Assembly: GCA_025964055.1 (NCBI GenBank)
Contig: JAOPZP010000392.1
Location: 1 to 5,196 of the forward strand
Origin: Conexibacter sp.
GTDB lineage: Bacteria > Actinomycetota > Thermoleophilia > Solirubrobacterales > Solirubrobacteraceae
Reading direction: 5' to 3'
Length of the DNA stretch: 5,196 nucleotides
The translations under genes and the position numbers were made by a program. Below are positions 1 through 5,196 of the stretch, piece by piece. A model generated the notes under the pieces. That model worked only from the letters and a program-made list of their open reading frames with translations, had not been told where the DNA came from and did no database searches. The first letter of the stretch is position 1, and every line of letters starts with the position of its first letter.

Positions 1-1020
1 ACGGCGAGCGCGGCGACGAAGCTCGTGGTCGCGGGTGGCCCGCCGCCCACGGCGAGCTTGGCCGGGTCGGCGAAGTTCCCCAAGGGCCTCGATCTCAACG
101 GCTTCTTCCGCCGGCAGATCACCATCCACGCCGGGGACTCCGTGCGCTGGGTCTTCAGCCACCGCGTCGTGCACACGGTCACGTTCCTGCCGCCCGGTCA
201 GCAGCGGCCGCCGCTCGAGGTCCCGGATCCCGCCCATCCCTACACGGGGTTCAACGACGCAGCCGGCGCGCCGTTCTGGTTCAACGGGCAGCCGAGCCTC
301 CTGATCCCGCCCGAGCACGGCCTTCCGCAGGGCGGAAGCTCGACCGACGGGACGAAGTACGAGAACTCCGGTCTCTCGGCGCCGGCCTTCCGCCCGTACA
401 GGCTCACCTTCACCAAGACGGGCACCTTCCGCTACCTCTGCCTCGTGCATCCGGGGATGGACGGCCGCGTGAAGGTGCTCCCGAAGGGTGGTGCGGTCCC
501 CTCCGCCAGGGCGGACGCCGCGGCCCGCCGGGCCGAGTACGCGCAGGCCGTCAAGCGGGCCGGCCAGCTGGCCAGGTTCACCCCGCCCGCCAAGAGCTTC
601 GTGGCAGGGCACGACAGCGGCACGGTGGCCTGGTTCCGGTTCTTCCCGGCCAGCCAGACCGTCAGCGTCGGCCAGTCGGTGCGGTTCTCGATCTCCTCGA
701 AGTCCGAGATCCACACGGTCACGTTCGGGCCGACGCCCTACCGCGACGCCCTCGAGAAGCAGCTCATCCTGGCGCAGCCGCAGCCCGGCGCCGCGCCGCG
801 GCTCGAGTTCCATCCGCAGATCTTCCTTCCGAGCGACCCTGTGCTGCCGCCGTACACGAGCCTCAACCACGGCAACGGCTTCCTCAACACGGGAGTCCTC
901 GACACGGATCCGAAGACGGCGCCTCCGTCCAGCACGAACGTGACGTTCGGCACGCCCGGGACCTTCGTGTTCGAGTGCACGATCCACCCCGGCATGGAGG
1001 CGACGATCAAGGTCACCTAG
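1..1020 (+). CDS. Tandem two-domain cupredoxin (blue-copper) protein, 5'-partial
   Basis: The reading frame is open from the first base, so the gene probably begins upstream; a GTG at 25 is only an internal candidate start. The visible 339 codons contain two plastocyanin/azurin-like domains. Each has a His in an HTVTF strand (codons at 172 and 712) and a C-terminal Cys-x-x-His-Pro-Gly-Met loop (CLVHPGM with Cys 439, His 448, Met 457; CTIHPGM with Cys 976, His 985, Met 994). These are the four type-1 copper ligands, so both sites look able to bind copper. Proteins of this fold usually carry electrons or bind copper outside the cytoplasm; export is inferred because the N-terminus is missing. 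In each domain the first His and the Cys are about 88 residues apart, longer than in a simple plastocyanin, with a Pro/Gly-rich insert between. The linker around 490-600 is Ala/Arg-rich. No terminator is visible before the next gene 32 bases away. The redox partner is unknown. Confidence 0.85.
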   Translation, partial: TASAATKLVVAGGPPPTASLAGSAKFPKGLDLNGFFRRQITIHAGDSVRWVFSHRVVHTVTFLPPGQQRPPLEVPDPAHPYTGFNDAAGAPFWFNGQPSLLIPPEHGLPQGGSSTDGTKYENSGLSAPAFRPYRLTFTKTGTFRYLCLVHPGMDGRVKVLPKGGAVPSARADAAARRAEYAQAVKRAGQLARFTPPAKSFVAGHDSGTVAWFRFFPASQTVSVGQSVRFSISSKSEIHTVTFGPTPYRDALEKQLILAQPQPGAAPRLEFHPQIFLPSDPVLPPYTSLNHGNGFLNTGVLDTDPKTAPPSSTNVTFGTPGTFVFECTIHPGMEATIKVT

Positions 1021-1052
1021 GCGGGGCGGGAGCAGCGTTTACCGTACGGCTG

Positions 1053-1931
1053 GTGCGCATCGCGACCTGGAACGTGAACTCCGCCAAGCAGCGCGTCCCG
1101 CGCCTCCTGCCGTGGCTCGACGAGCGCCGCCCCGACGTCGTCTGCCTGCAGGAGACCAAGCTCGCCGACGGCGCGTTCACCGAGCTGCTCGGGAGCGAGC
1201 TCGCCGACCGCGGCTACGAGGTGGCGCTGCATGGCGAGGCCGCGTGGAACGGCGTGGCGATCCTGTCGCGCGTGGGGCTCGACGACGTCGTCGCAGGCCT
1301 CGGCGACGGCGCGCCCGGCTTCCCGCACCCCGAGGCGCGCGCGGTGTCGGCCACGTGCGGCGGGACCCGCGTCGTCTCGGTCTACGTGCCCAACGGGCGC
1401 ACGCCGGACTCCCAGCACTACCAGTACAAGCTGGCCTGGCTGGCGTCGCTGCACGACATGGTCGCCGCGGGCGACCCGGCCACCACCGTCGTGATGGGCG
1501 ACATCAACATCGCGCCGTCCGACGACGACGTCTTCGACCCGGACGCCTACGTCGGCCAGACCCACGTGACGCCACCCGAGCGCGCCGCCCTCGCCGACCT
1601 CCAGGCCGCCGGCCTGCACGACGTCGTCCGCGACCACTGGCCGGACGAGCGCGTGTTCACCTACTGGGACTACCGGGCCGGCATGTTCCACCAGGACCTC
1701 GGGATGCGGATCGACCTGGTGCTCGCCGGCTCGGCCGTCGCCGAGCGCGTCCGGGCGGCGTGGGTCGACCGCAAGGCCCGCAAGGGCAAGGGCCCCAGCG
1801 ATCACGCGCCGGTGATCGTCGACCTCGACGAGGCGCCCGACGGCGACGTCGGCCCGGTCGTCCCGCCGCCCTCGGCGCCCGCGCCGCGGCGCGGGACCAA
1901 GAAGCTGCCGCAGTCGCCGGGCCCGAGCTAG
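1053..1931 (+). CDS. xthA: Exodeoxyribonuclease III (AP endonuclease, EEP family)
   Basis: This 292-residue protein belongs to the endonuclease/exonuclease/phosphatase fold and resembles exonuclease III. Such enzymes cut DNA at abasic sites in base-excision repair and remove 3' blocks, using a divalent metal. The catalytic set is present in order: Asn7 in TWNVN, Glu34 in LQETK, Tyr111 in VYVPNG, Asp150 and Asn152 in GDINIA, Asp221 in MRIDLVL, and the Asp250-His251 pair in SDHAP. The GTG at 1053 is chosen because it places VRIATWNVN at the family's usual N-terminus and gives Asn7 and Glu34 their classical numbers. The frame extends upstream to 975, but that would overlap the cupredoxin gene and add a non-homologous leader. 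No Shine-Dalgarno site has good spacing (GGGAG at 1028-1032 is 20 bases away). Residues 259-292 form a Pro/Ala-rich, partly basic tail beyond the catalytic domain. The symbol follows family resemblance; exoA would be equally apt. Confidence 0.93.
   Translation: MRIATWNVNSAKQRVPRLLPWLDERRPDVVCLQETKLADGAFTELLGSELADRGYEVALHGEAAWNGVAILSRVGLDDVVAGLGDGAPGFPHPEARAVSATCGGTRVVSVYVPNGRTPDSQHYQYKLAWLASLHDMVAAGDPATTVVMGDINIAPSDDDVFDPDAYVGQTHVTPPERAALADLQAAGLHDVVRDHWPDERVFTYWDYRAGMFHQDLGMRIDLVLAGSAVAERVRAAWVDRKARKGKGPSDHAPVIVDLDEAPDGDVGPVVPPPSAPAPRRGTKKLPQSPGPS
1878..1895. repeat. 18-bp perfect palindrome in the 3' end of xthA
   Basis: CCCGCGCCGCGGCGCGGG reads identically on both strands and can fold as a 7-bp G-C stem with a CGCG loop. 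It lies within the codons for the Pro/Arg tail of the nuclease, 33 bases before the tail-to-tail stop codons. As there is no intergenic space between xthA and ligD-pol, it might slow transcription on either strand, but no T-run accompanies it and GC-rich Pro/Arg codons produce such palindromes easily. Confidence 0.3.
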
Positions 1932-2983
1932 CGCGGCCGGTCGCGGTCGCGCGAGGGCTGGACGCGCTTGGGCTCGCCCGGCATCTTGGGGTAGTCGGGC
2001 GGATAGGGCATGTCGCCCGCCTCGTCCTTCTCGTACAGGTCCAGCAGCGGCTGCAGCGAGTGGGCGGTGTCGTCGATCGCGGCGTGGAGGTCGCCGACCT
2101 CGGCGAAGCGCGCGGGCATCGTCGCGACCGTGAAGTCCTCGGGCGCGACGCCGGCCAGCTCGTCCCAGGTCACCGGCGCCGAGACCGGCGCGCCCGGCTT
2201 GGGCCGCACGCTGTAGGCCGAGGCGATCGTCCGGTCGCGCGCGTTCTGGTTGTAGTCGACGAAGATCCGCTCACCGCGCTCCTCCTTCCACCACTTGGTC
2301 GAGACCTCGCCGGGCAGGCGGCGCTCGAGCTCGCGGCAGAAGGCGATCGCCTCGTGGCGCACGTCGGTGAACGTCCAGCGCGGCTCGATGCGGACGTAGA
2401 TGTGGATGCCCCGGCCGCCGGACGTCTTCGGGAAGCCGGTGTAGCCGAGGTCGGCCAGCAGCAGGCGCGCCTCGGCGGCGACGCGGACGGCGTCGGCGAA
2501 GTCGGTGCCCGGCTGCGGATCGAGGTCGAGGCGCAGCTCGTCGGGATGCTCGACGTCCTCGCGGCGGACCGGCCACGGGTGGAACGTGATGGTGCCCATC
2601 TGCGCCGCCCAGGCGACGACGGCGAGCTCCGTCGGGCACACCTCGTCTGCGTGGCGGCCCGACGGGAACTCGATCCGGGCGGTCTCGACGTAGTCCGGCG
2701 CGCCGCGCGGGATGCGCTTCTGGAAGAAGGCGTCTCCCCCGCCCTGCTCGCGCGTCGACACCACCGTGTCGGGATGCACGCCCTTGGGCCAGCGCTCCAG
2801 CGTCGTCGGCCGGCGCATGAGCGAGCGCATGATCCCGTCGCCGACCGACAGGTAGTACCGGACGACGTCGAGCTTGGTGACGACCGGCGTGCGCTCGGTC
2901 GCGGGGAAGATCACCCGGTCCGGGCGCGACACCCGCACCACGCGCCCACCGGCTTCGATGGTCGTTGCCTCGGAGCTCGCCAT
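1928..2983 (-). CDS. ligD: Stand-alone LigD-type polymerase/primase domain (NHEJ)
   Basis: This 351-residue protein matches the polymerase domain of bacterial LigD, an archaeo-eukaryotic primase-like enzyme that fills gaps and adds nucleotides, often ribonucleotides, at double-strand breaks during Ku-dependent end joining. Signature motifs are visible: FHPWPVR at 134-140; metal-binding Asp153-Leu-Asp155 in LDLDPQPG; nucleotide-binding SGGRGIHIYV at 188-197; and FVDYNQN at 241-247 with the third metal-site Asp243, followed by RDRTIASAYSVRPKPGAPVS. Two pieces of multidomain LigD are absent: the ATP-dependent ligase domain and the His-rich phosphoesterase domain. The protein is therefore a single-domain version, common in actinobacteria, and would need a separately encoded ligase and Ku. 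The C-terminal tail (about 322-351) is Pro-rich and then Arg/Asp-rich. The ATG start at 2983 lacks any Shine-Dalgarno sequence, as six C residues precede it. The gene converges on xthA and shares the bases CTAG with it at the stop codons. The symbol denotes the family only. Confidence 0.92.
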   Translation of the reverse strand: MASSEATTIEAGGRVVRVSRPDRVIFPATERTPVVTKLDVVRYYLSVGDGIMRSLMRRPTTLERWPKGVHPDTVVSTREQGGGDAFFQKRIPRGAPDYVETARIEFPSGRHADEVCPTELAVVAWAAQMGTITFHPWPVRREDVEHPDELRLDLDPQPGTDFADAVRVAAEARLLLADLGYTGFPKTSGGRGIHIYVRIEPRWTFTDVRHEAIAFCRELERRLPGEVSTKWWKEERGERIFVDYNQNARDRTIASAYSVRPKPGAPVSAPVTWDELAGVAPEDFTVATMPARFAEVGDLHAAIDDTAHSLQPLLDLYEKDEAGDMPYPPDYPKMPGEPKRVQPSRDRDRPR

Positions 2984-3155
2984 GGGGGGAAGTTCTACGG
3001 CATGGGGCGGGCGCCGGGGCGGCGACGGCGCGGCGCGGCGTGGAGCCTCACGCGGCGACGCCCGGCGTGATCAGGCCGCCGCCGACGAAGAGCGACGCGC
3101 CCAGGACCGCGGCAGCACCGGTTGCGATCCGCGACGCTGCGGACACTTGCCCCAC
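2984..3155. promoter_or_regulatory. Divergent intergenic region between ligD-pol and the sigma-factor gene
   Basis: These 172 bases separate two divergently transcribed genes and must hold the promoters of both unless the sigma gene starts farther upstream. I see no convincing -35/-10 pair on either strand. The best minus-strand candidate is TAGAAC at 2997-2992, eight bases before the ligD-pol ATG, which would suit a leaderless transcript. On the plus strand nothing resembles a strong Shine-Dalgarno site before GTG 3156. The GTG lies in the palindrome CCACGTGG (3152-3159). The right half also contains a small hydrophobic minus-strand ORF, listed separately. Confidence 0.4.
3048..3146 (-). CDS. 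Possible small hydrophobic peptide ORF (32 aa)
   Basis: On the minus strand a GTG at 3146 (or in frame at 3155) opens a short frame ending with TGA at 3050-3048. The peptide starts VSAASR, continues with an uninterrupted apolar stretch of roughly 25 residues (from IATGAAAVLG through SLFVGGGLIT to PGVAA), and then stops. Nearly all third codon positions are G or C, as in the real genes here. The composition suits either a single-span membrane peptide or a signal peptide ending in an A-x-A-like site. There is no recognisable ribosome site and I know no family for it. It could be a real small protein, the relic of a secreted-protein gene cut off by a stop, or chance in GC-rich DNA. It is divergent from the sigma gene and almost abuts its start. 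Confidence 0.25.
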   Translation of the reverse strand: MSAASRIATGAAAVLGASLFVGGGLITPGVAA

Positions 3156-3659
3156 GTGGACTTCGAAGAGCTCTACCGCGCGACCTACCCCCGCGTGCTC
3201 GCCTATGCCCGCTCGATGGCCTCCCCCGAGGACGCCGACGACGCGGTCGCCGAGGCGTACGCGATCGCGTGGCGCCGCCAGCGCGACATCCCGCACAGCG
3301 CCGAGCTGGGTTGGCTGATCGGCGTCACGCGGCGGGTCCTGGCCAACGCGCGGCGCAGCCGCCGGCGCGCCGGTGCGCTGCACGCGCTCCTGGACCTCCA
3401 GCCGCTCGCGCCCGGCCCCGATCCCGCCGAACGCGTGGTCGACGGCGAGCTGCGCGCCGCGCTGCTGGCCCTCTCGCCGCTGGACCGCGAGGCCGTCGTC
3501 CTGACGGCCTGGTTCGACCTGTCCAGCGCCGACGCCGCCCAGGCGCTCGGCATCACCGCGGCCGCGTTCCGGATGCGGGCGGCGCGAGCGCGCCGCCGGC
3601 TGCGGGCCGCCCTCAACCCCACCACCACCAAGGAGCGTCCCCAATGGAACACGATGTGA
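3156..3659 (+). CDS. ECF-type RNA polymerase sigma factor (sigma-70 region 2 + region 4)
   Basis: This 167-residue protein directs RNA polymerase to a specific promoter set. Region 2 spans about residues 3-70: FEELYRATYPRVLAYARS leads into the acidic DADDAVAEAYAIAWRR helix and then GWLIGVTRRVLANARRSRRR, which matches the -10-recognition part. Region 4 spans about 97-153: LSPLDREAVVLTAWFDL followed by a helix-turn-helix, SADAAQALGITAAAFRMRAARARRRL. There is no sigma region 3 and no C-terminal SnoaL-like extension, so it is a short ECF-class factor. The GTG at 3156 is chosen because family members begin right before this DFEELY-like segment; an in-frame TTG at 3147 is the alternative. Neither has a good ribosome site. 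The last residues (TTTKERPQWNTM) run over the ribosome site and start codon of the next gene, so the two are translationally coupled. Autoregulation is usual for such factors, but no matching promoter motif was identified. Confidence 0.9.
   Translation: MDFEELYRATYPRVLAYARSMASPEDADDAVAEAYAIAWRRQRDIPHSAELGWLIGVTRRVLANARRSRRRAGALHALLDLQPLAPGPDPAERVVDGELRAALLALSPLDREAVVLTAWFDLSSADAAQALGITAAAFRMRAARARRRLRAALNPTTTKERPQWNTM
3630..3635 (+). promoter_or_regulatory. Strong Shine-Dalgarno site for the sigma-factor partner gene
   Basis: AAGGAG lies eight bases before the ATG at 3644 and inside the last codons of the sigma gene. It is the best ribosome site in the window. It fixes the start of the membrane-protein gene and implies coupled translation, because the sigma stop (3657-3659) falls downstream of that start. 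Confidence 0.85.
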
Positions 3660-4609
3660 ACGACGAGCTCGCCCGCCGCCTGCGCGCCGCACGCCCGCCC
3701 CAGGCCCACGTCGACGCCGGCGCGTTCGACGCGGAGCTGCTCGGCCGCGTGCGCAAGCAGCCGATCGCGGCGCGCCGCACCGTCCCCCGGGCGGTCGCGC
3801 TGCCGGTGGCGGCCGGCGTCACGCTCACCGCGACCGCGGCGGTGCTGCTCGGCGGCGGCCCGGGCGATGTCGGCGGGCCGTCGTCGGCGGCCGCGATCAC
3901 GCAGACGCTGCGCTGGCTGAACCCACCGTCGGGAACGATCCTGCACGCCCGCAGCGTCGAGACCATGGGCGGGCGGACGACCACGCACGAGGTGTGGCAG
4001 TCGGCCGACCGTCCGGCGTCCCAGCGCGAGGCGGTCGACGGGGCCCGGCGCTTCGAGACCGCGGGCAGCGCGTTCTACGACCCCGCGACCGACACGATCT
4101 ACGACGCGCCCCCGGCCAAGGACCCGCAGAACGGCGCGGGCGACGTCAAGACCGACGGCGCCCCTCCGAAGGCCGGCGGCGCCCCGGAGAAGACCGTCGT
4201 CGCCGGCGCGCCCGGCGCCGGCAAGCCCGGCGACGACGCCGTGCCGGCCGGCGACCCGATCGTCAGCAAGGTCCGGACGCTCCTCGAAGAGGGCCACATG
4301 ACCGTGACCGGTCGTGAGCGCCACGACGGCGTCGACGCCTGGGCCGTCTCCCTCAAGCCCGGCGCCGGCCGGCCGGTGTGGACGCTGTGGGTCTCGGCCG
4401 CCGACGGCAAGCCGCTGGAGCTCCGCGACCCCGGCCGCGACGCGAGCGAGCCGCCGCAGGTCATCCGCTGGCCGGCCTACGAGGTGCTGCCCGACGCCGG
4501 AGCCGACCGCCTGTTGACGCTCACCGGCGCCCACCCGTCGGCGCGCGTGGTGCACGACGCCGCCCAGGCCGAGGCCGCCGCGCAGCGCCTGTTCCCGGCC
4601 AAGCCCTGA
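3644..4609 (+). CDS. Single-pass membrane protein, probable regulator of the upstream sigma factor
   Basis: This is a 321-residue protein. Residues 1-48 are charged and presumably cytoplasmic (a DELARRLRAARPP helix and an ELLGRVRKQP segment). One hydrophobic span follows at about 49-71 (RAVALPVAAGVTLTATAAVL), and the rest should be outside. The outer part has a first block at about 84-154 (HEVWQSADRP, FYDPATDTIYD), a Gly/Pro/Ala/Lys-rich insert at about 155-205, and a second block at 206-321 (VTGRERHDGVDAWAV, WTLWVSAADGKPLEL, VIRWPAYEVLP). The layout and sigma linkage recall the actinobacterial CU044_5270-type proteins and, loosely, RseB/LolA-like sensing domains; this is from memory. The protein contains no cysteine, so the HxxxCxxC zinc anti-sigma motif is absent. 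An anti-sigma or co-regulator role is inferred from the 16-base overlap and topology, not from a recognised binding domain. The ATG at 3644 is supported by AAGGAG at 3630-3635. Confidence 0.78.
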   Translation: MEHDVNDELARRLRAARPPQAHVDAGAFDAELLGRVRKQPIAARRTVPRAVALPVAAGVTLTATAAVLLGGGPGDVGGPSSAAAITQTLRWLNPPSGTILHARSVETMGGRTTTHEVWQSADRPASQREAVDGARRFETAGSAFYDPATDTIYDAPPAKDPQNGAGDVKTDGAPPKAGGAPEKTVVAGAPGAGKPGDDAVPAGDPIVSKVRTLLEEGHMTVTGRERHDGVDAWAVSLKPGAGRPVWTLWVSAADGKPLELRDPGRDASEPPQVIRWPAYEVLPDAGADRLLTLTGAHPSARVVHDAAQAEAAAQRLFPAKP

Positions 4610-4615
4610 TCGCGA

Positions 4616-4651
4616 CGGCCGTCGGCGAGGCGCCCGCCTCGCCGACGGCCG
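4616..4651 (+). terminator. Perfect 16-bp hairpin after the sigma/partner operon
   Basis: Bases 4616-4631 and 4636-4651 are exact inverted repeats separated by a four-base loop (GCCC). The stem is almost entirely G-C and starts seven bases after the TGA of the membrane-protein gene. No T-run follows, so it is not a textbook intrinsic terminator, but strong U-poor hairpins are commonly assigned this role in high-GC actinobacteria. It separates the sigma operon from the next gene, 62 bases on. It could also act as an mRNA 3'-end stabiliser. Confidence 0.7.
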
Positions 4652-4712
4652 CCCGGGACTCACACGAAGGACGCTTTGCTGCGCGCGGCACCGGCCTACC
4701 TCGCAGGGCACG

Positions 4713-5196
4713 ATGCCCGACTACTCCTCCCTCCTGGCCCGGACCTTCGGCTTCCTCGGTGCCGCAGCGGTCGCGGTCTCGACCCTGTTGCCGTGGTACG
4801 ACTACCAAGTCGTCGTGGCGACCCACCCGATCGTCAACCTCTTCGAGGTCCCGGTCGACCTCTGGAGCCTCTACCCGTGGGCGGCCGCTGCGCTGATGGT
4901 CGGCGCGCTGGTCGCCATGGCGATGCTCGCGATCCCGCCGGCGATCGCGCCGCGCGCGCCGAGCGCCATCGCCGCCGTGATCGGCGTCGGGATCGCCGCG
5001 TACGGGATCTACCGCGCGTTCAAGGTGCCCGACCTCGGCATCCACGCCGTCCCCCGCGCCGGCGTCGACGCGGCCACGGTCATCGACGCCGGTGCGCTGC
5101 TGGCGTTCGTCGGCGGGCTGGTGATCGTGGTCGGCTCGCTGGTCGTCGTGGTCTCGGCCTCGCGCGAGGCGACGGGCGCGGGTGCCGGCGCCCGGA
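4713..5196 (+). CDS. Four-helix integral membrane protein of unknown function, 3'-partial
   Basis: The frame is open from ATG 4713 through the window end (161 codons), so the C-terminus is missing. Four hydrophobic segments are visible: about residues 12-28 (FGFLGAAAVAVSTLLPW), 55-76 (PWAAAALMVGALVAMAML), 84-102 (SAIAAVIGVGIAAYGIYRA) and 127-148 (GALLAFVGGLVIVVGSLVV). An aromatic LPWYDY motif ends the first helix, and a roughly 25-residue polar loop with NLFEVPVDLWSLYPW precedes the second. A charged, Gly/Ala-rich segment (SREATGAGAGAR) begins after helix four, probably a cytoplasmic tail. Small four-span proteins with a WLPWY-like end to helix one are common in actinobacteria, but I cannot name a family. 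The start is supported by weak CAGGG at 4704-4708, only four bases away. The gene follows the hairpin at 4616-4651 and is probably a separate transcription unit. Confidence 0.75.
   Translation, partial: MPDYSSLLARTFGFLGAAAVAVSTLLPWYDYQVVVATHPIVNLFEVPVDLWSLYPWAAAALMVGALVAMAMLAIPPAIAPRAPSAIAAVIGVGIAAYGIYRAFKVPDLGIHAVPRAGVDAATVIDAGALLAFVGGLVIVVGSLVVVVSASREATGAGAGAR

Noticed and set aside
975..1052. Upstream extension of xthA to the GTG at 975
   Set aside because: The added 26 residues are read inside the conserved copper-ligand end of the cupredoxin gene in another frame and resemble no ExoIII N-terminus. GTG 1053 gives the family-standard start.
3038..3053. Short inverted repeat GCGTG...CACGC after the small minus-strand ORF
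   Set aside because: Only five base pairs per arm, expected by chance in DNA of this composition, and no T-run follows in either direction.
1112..3070. A 652-codon plus-strand open frame across xthA and ligD-pol
   Set aside because: It is extremely Arg/Ala/Pro-rich, has no domain motifs, and runs through two well-supported genes in other frames. It is a GC-rich shadow frame.
2874..3155. Longer N-terminus for the sigma factor from 2874
   Set aside because: It would overlap the N-terminal codons of ligD-pol and add an Arg/Gly-rich stretch not found in ECF factors. Region 2 begins immediately after GTG 3156.
4675..4702. Possible promoter TTTGCT-16-TACCTC before the four-helix membrane protein
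   Set aside because: The -10 element matches the consensus poorly and the spacing is slightly short; not strong enough to list as a feature.
3203..4711. A 502-codon minus-strand open frame opposite the sigma factor and its partner
   Set aside because: Its composition is Arg/Gly/Ala-rich with no recognisable motif. The plus strand carries clear sigma region 2 and region 4 motifs and a good ribosome site.
1..5196. Mobile element, CRISPR array, phage or defence system
   Set aside because: No transposase, integrase, spaced direct repeats, tRNA or attachment-like repeats were seen. Composition is uniform across the genes, and the LigD polymerase fits ordinary chromosomal end-joining repair.

Overview
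The window is very GC-rich, with G or C at most third codon positions. Its genes point to an actinobacterium: a stand-alone LigD-type polymerase, an ECF-type sigma factor paired with a single-pass membrane partner, and GTG starts without clear Shine-Dalgarno sites. A Thermoleophilia/Solirubrobacterales-like lineage is my impression only; no phylogenetic test was possible.

Layout. Bases 1-1020 (+) hold the 3' part of a protein with two tandem cupredoxin (blue-copper) domains; its 5' end lies outside the window. Bases 1053-1931 (+) encode an exodeoxyribonuclease III-type AP endonuclease with its full catalytic set. Its stop codon overlaps that of a convergent gene at 1928-2983 (-), a stand-alone LigD polymerase/primase domain of the non-homologous end-joining type. 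A gap of about 170 bases (2984-3155) separates this gene from a rightward pair and contains a possible small hydrophobic ORF on the minus strand. The pair is a sigma-70 region 2/region 4 factor (3156-3659) and a 16-base-overlapping single-pass membrane protein (3644-4609) that is probably its regulator. A perfect 16-bp hairpin at 4616-4651 closes this unit. A partial four-helix membrane protein of unknown function (4713 to the window end) follows.

How the genes may work together. The nuclease and the polymerase are both DNA end- or gap-processing enzymes and lie tail to tail, so a shared role in repair is possible, but Ku and the ligase domain are not in the window. The sigma factor and membrane protein form a translationally coupled regulatory unit whose partner has no cysteines, so it cannot use the zinc-binding anti-sigma mechanism. 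The cupredoxin protein is probably exported or surface-bound and shows no clear link to its neighbours. Overall this is a mostly ordinary chromosomal region. I see no mobile element, CRISPR array, tRNA or rRNA, and no convincing novel multi-gene system. The items most worth a second look are the divergent small ORF, the cysteine-free sigma partner and the duplicated cupredoxin with its unusually long inserts.
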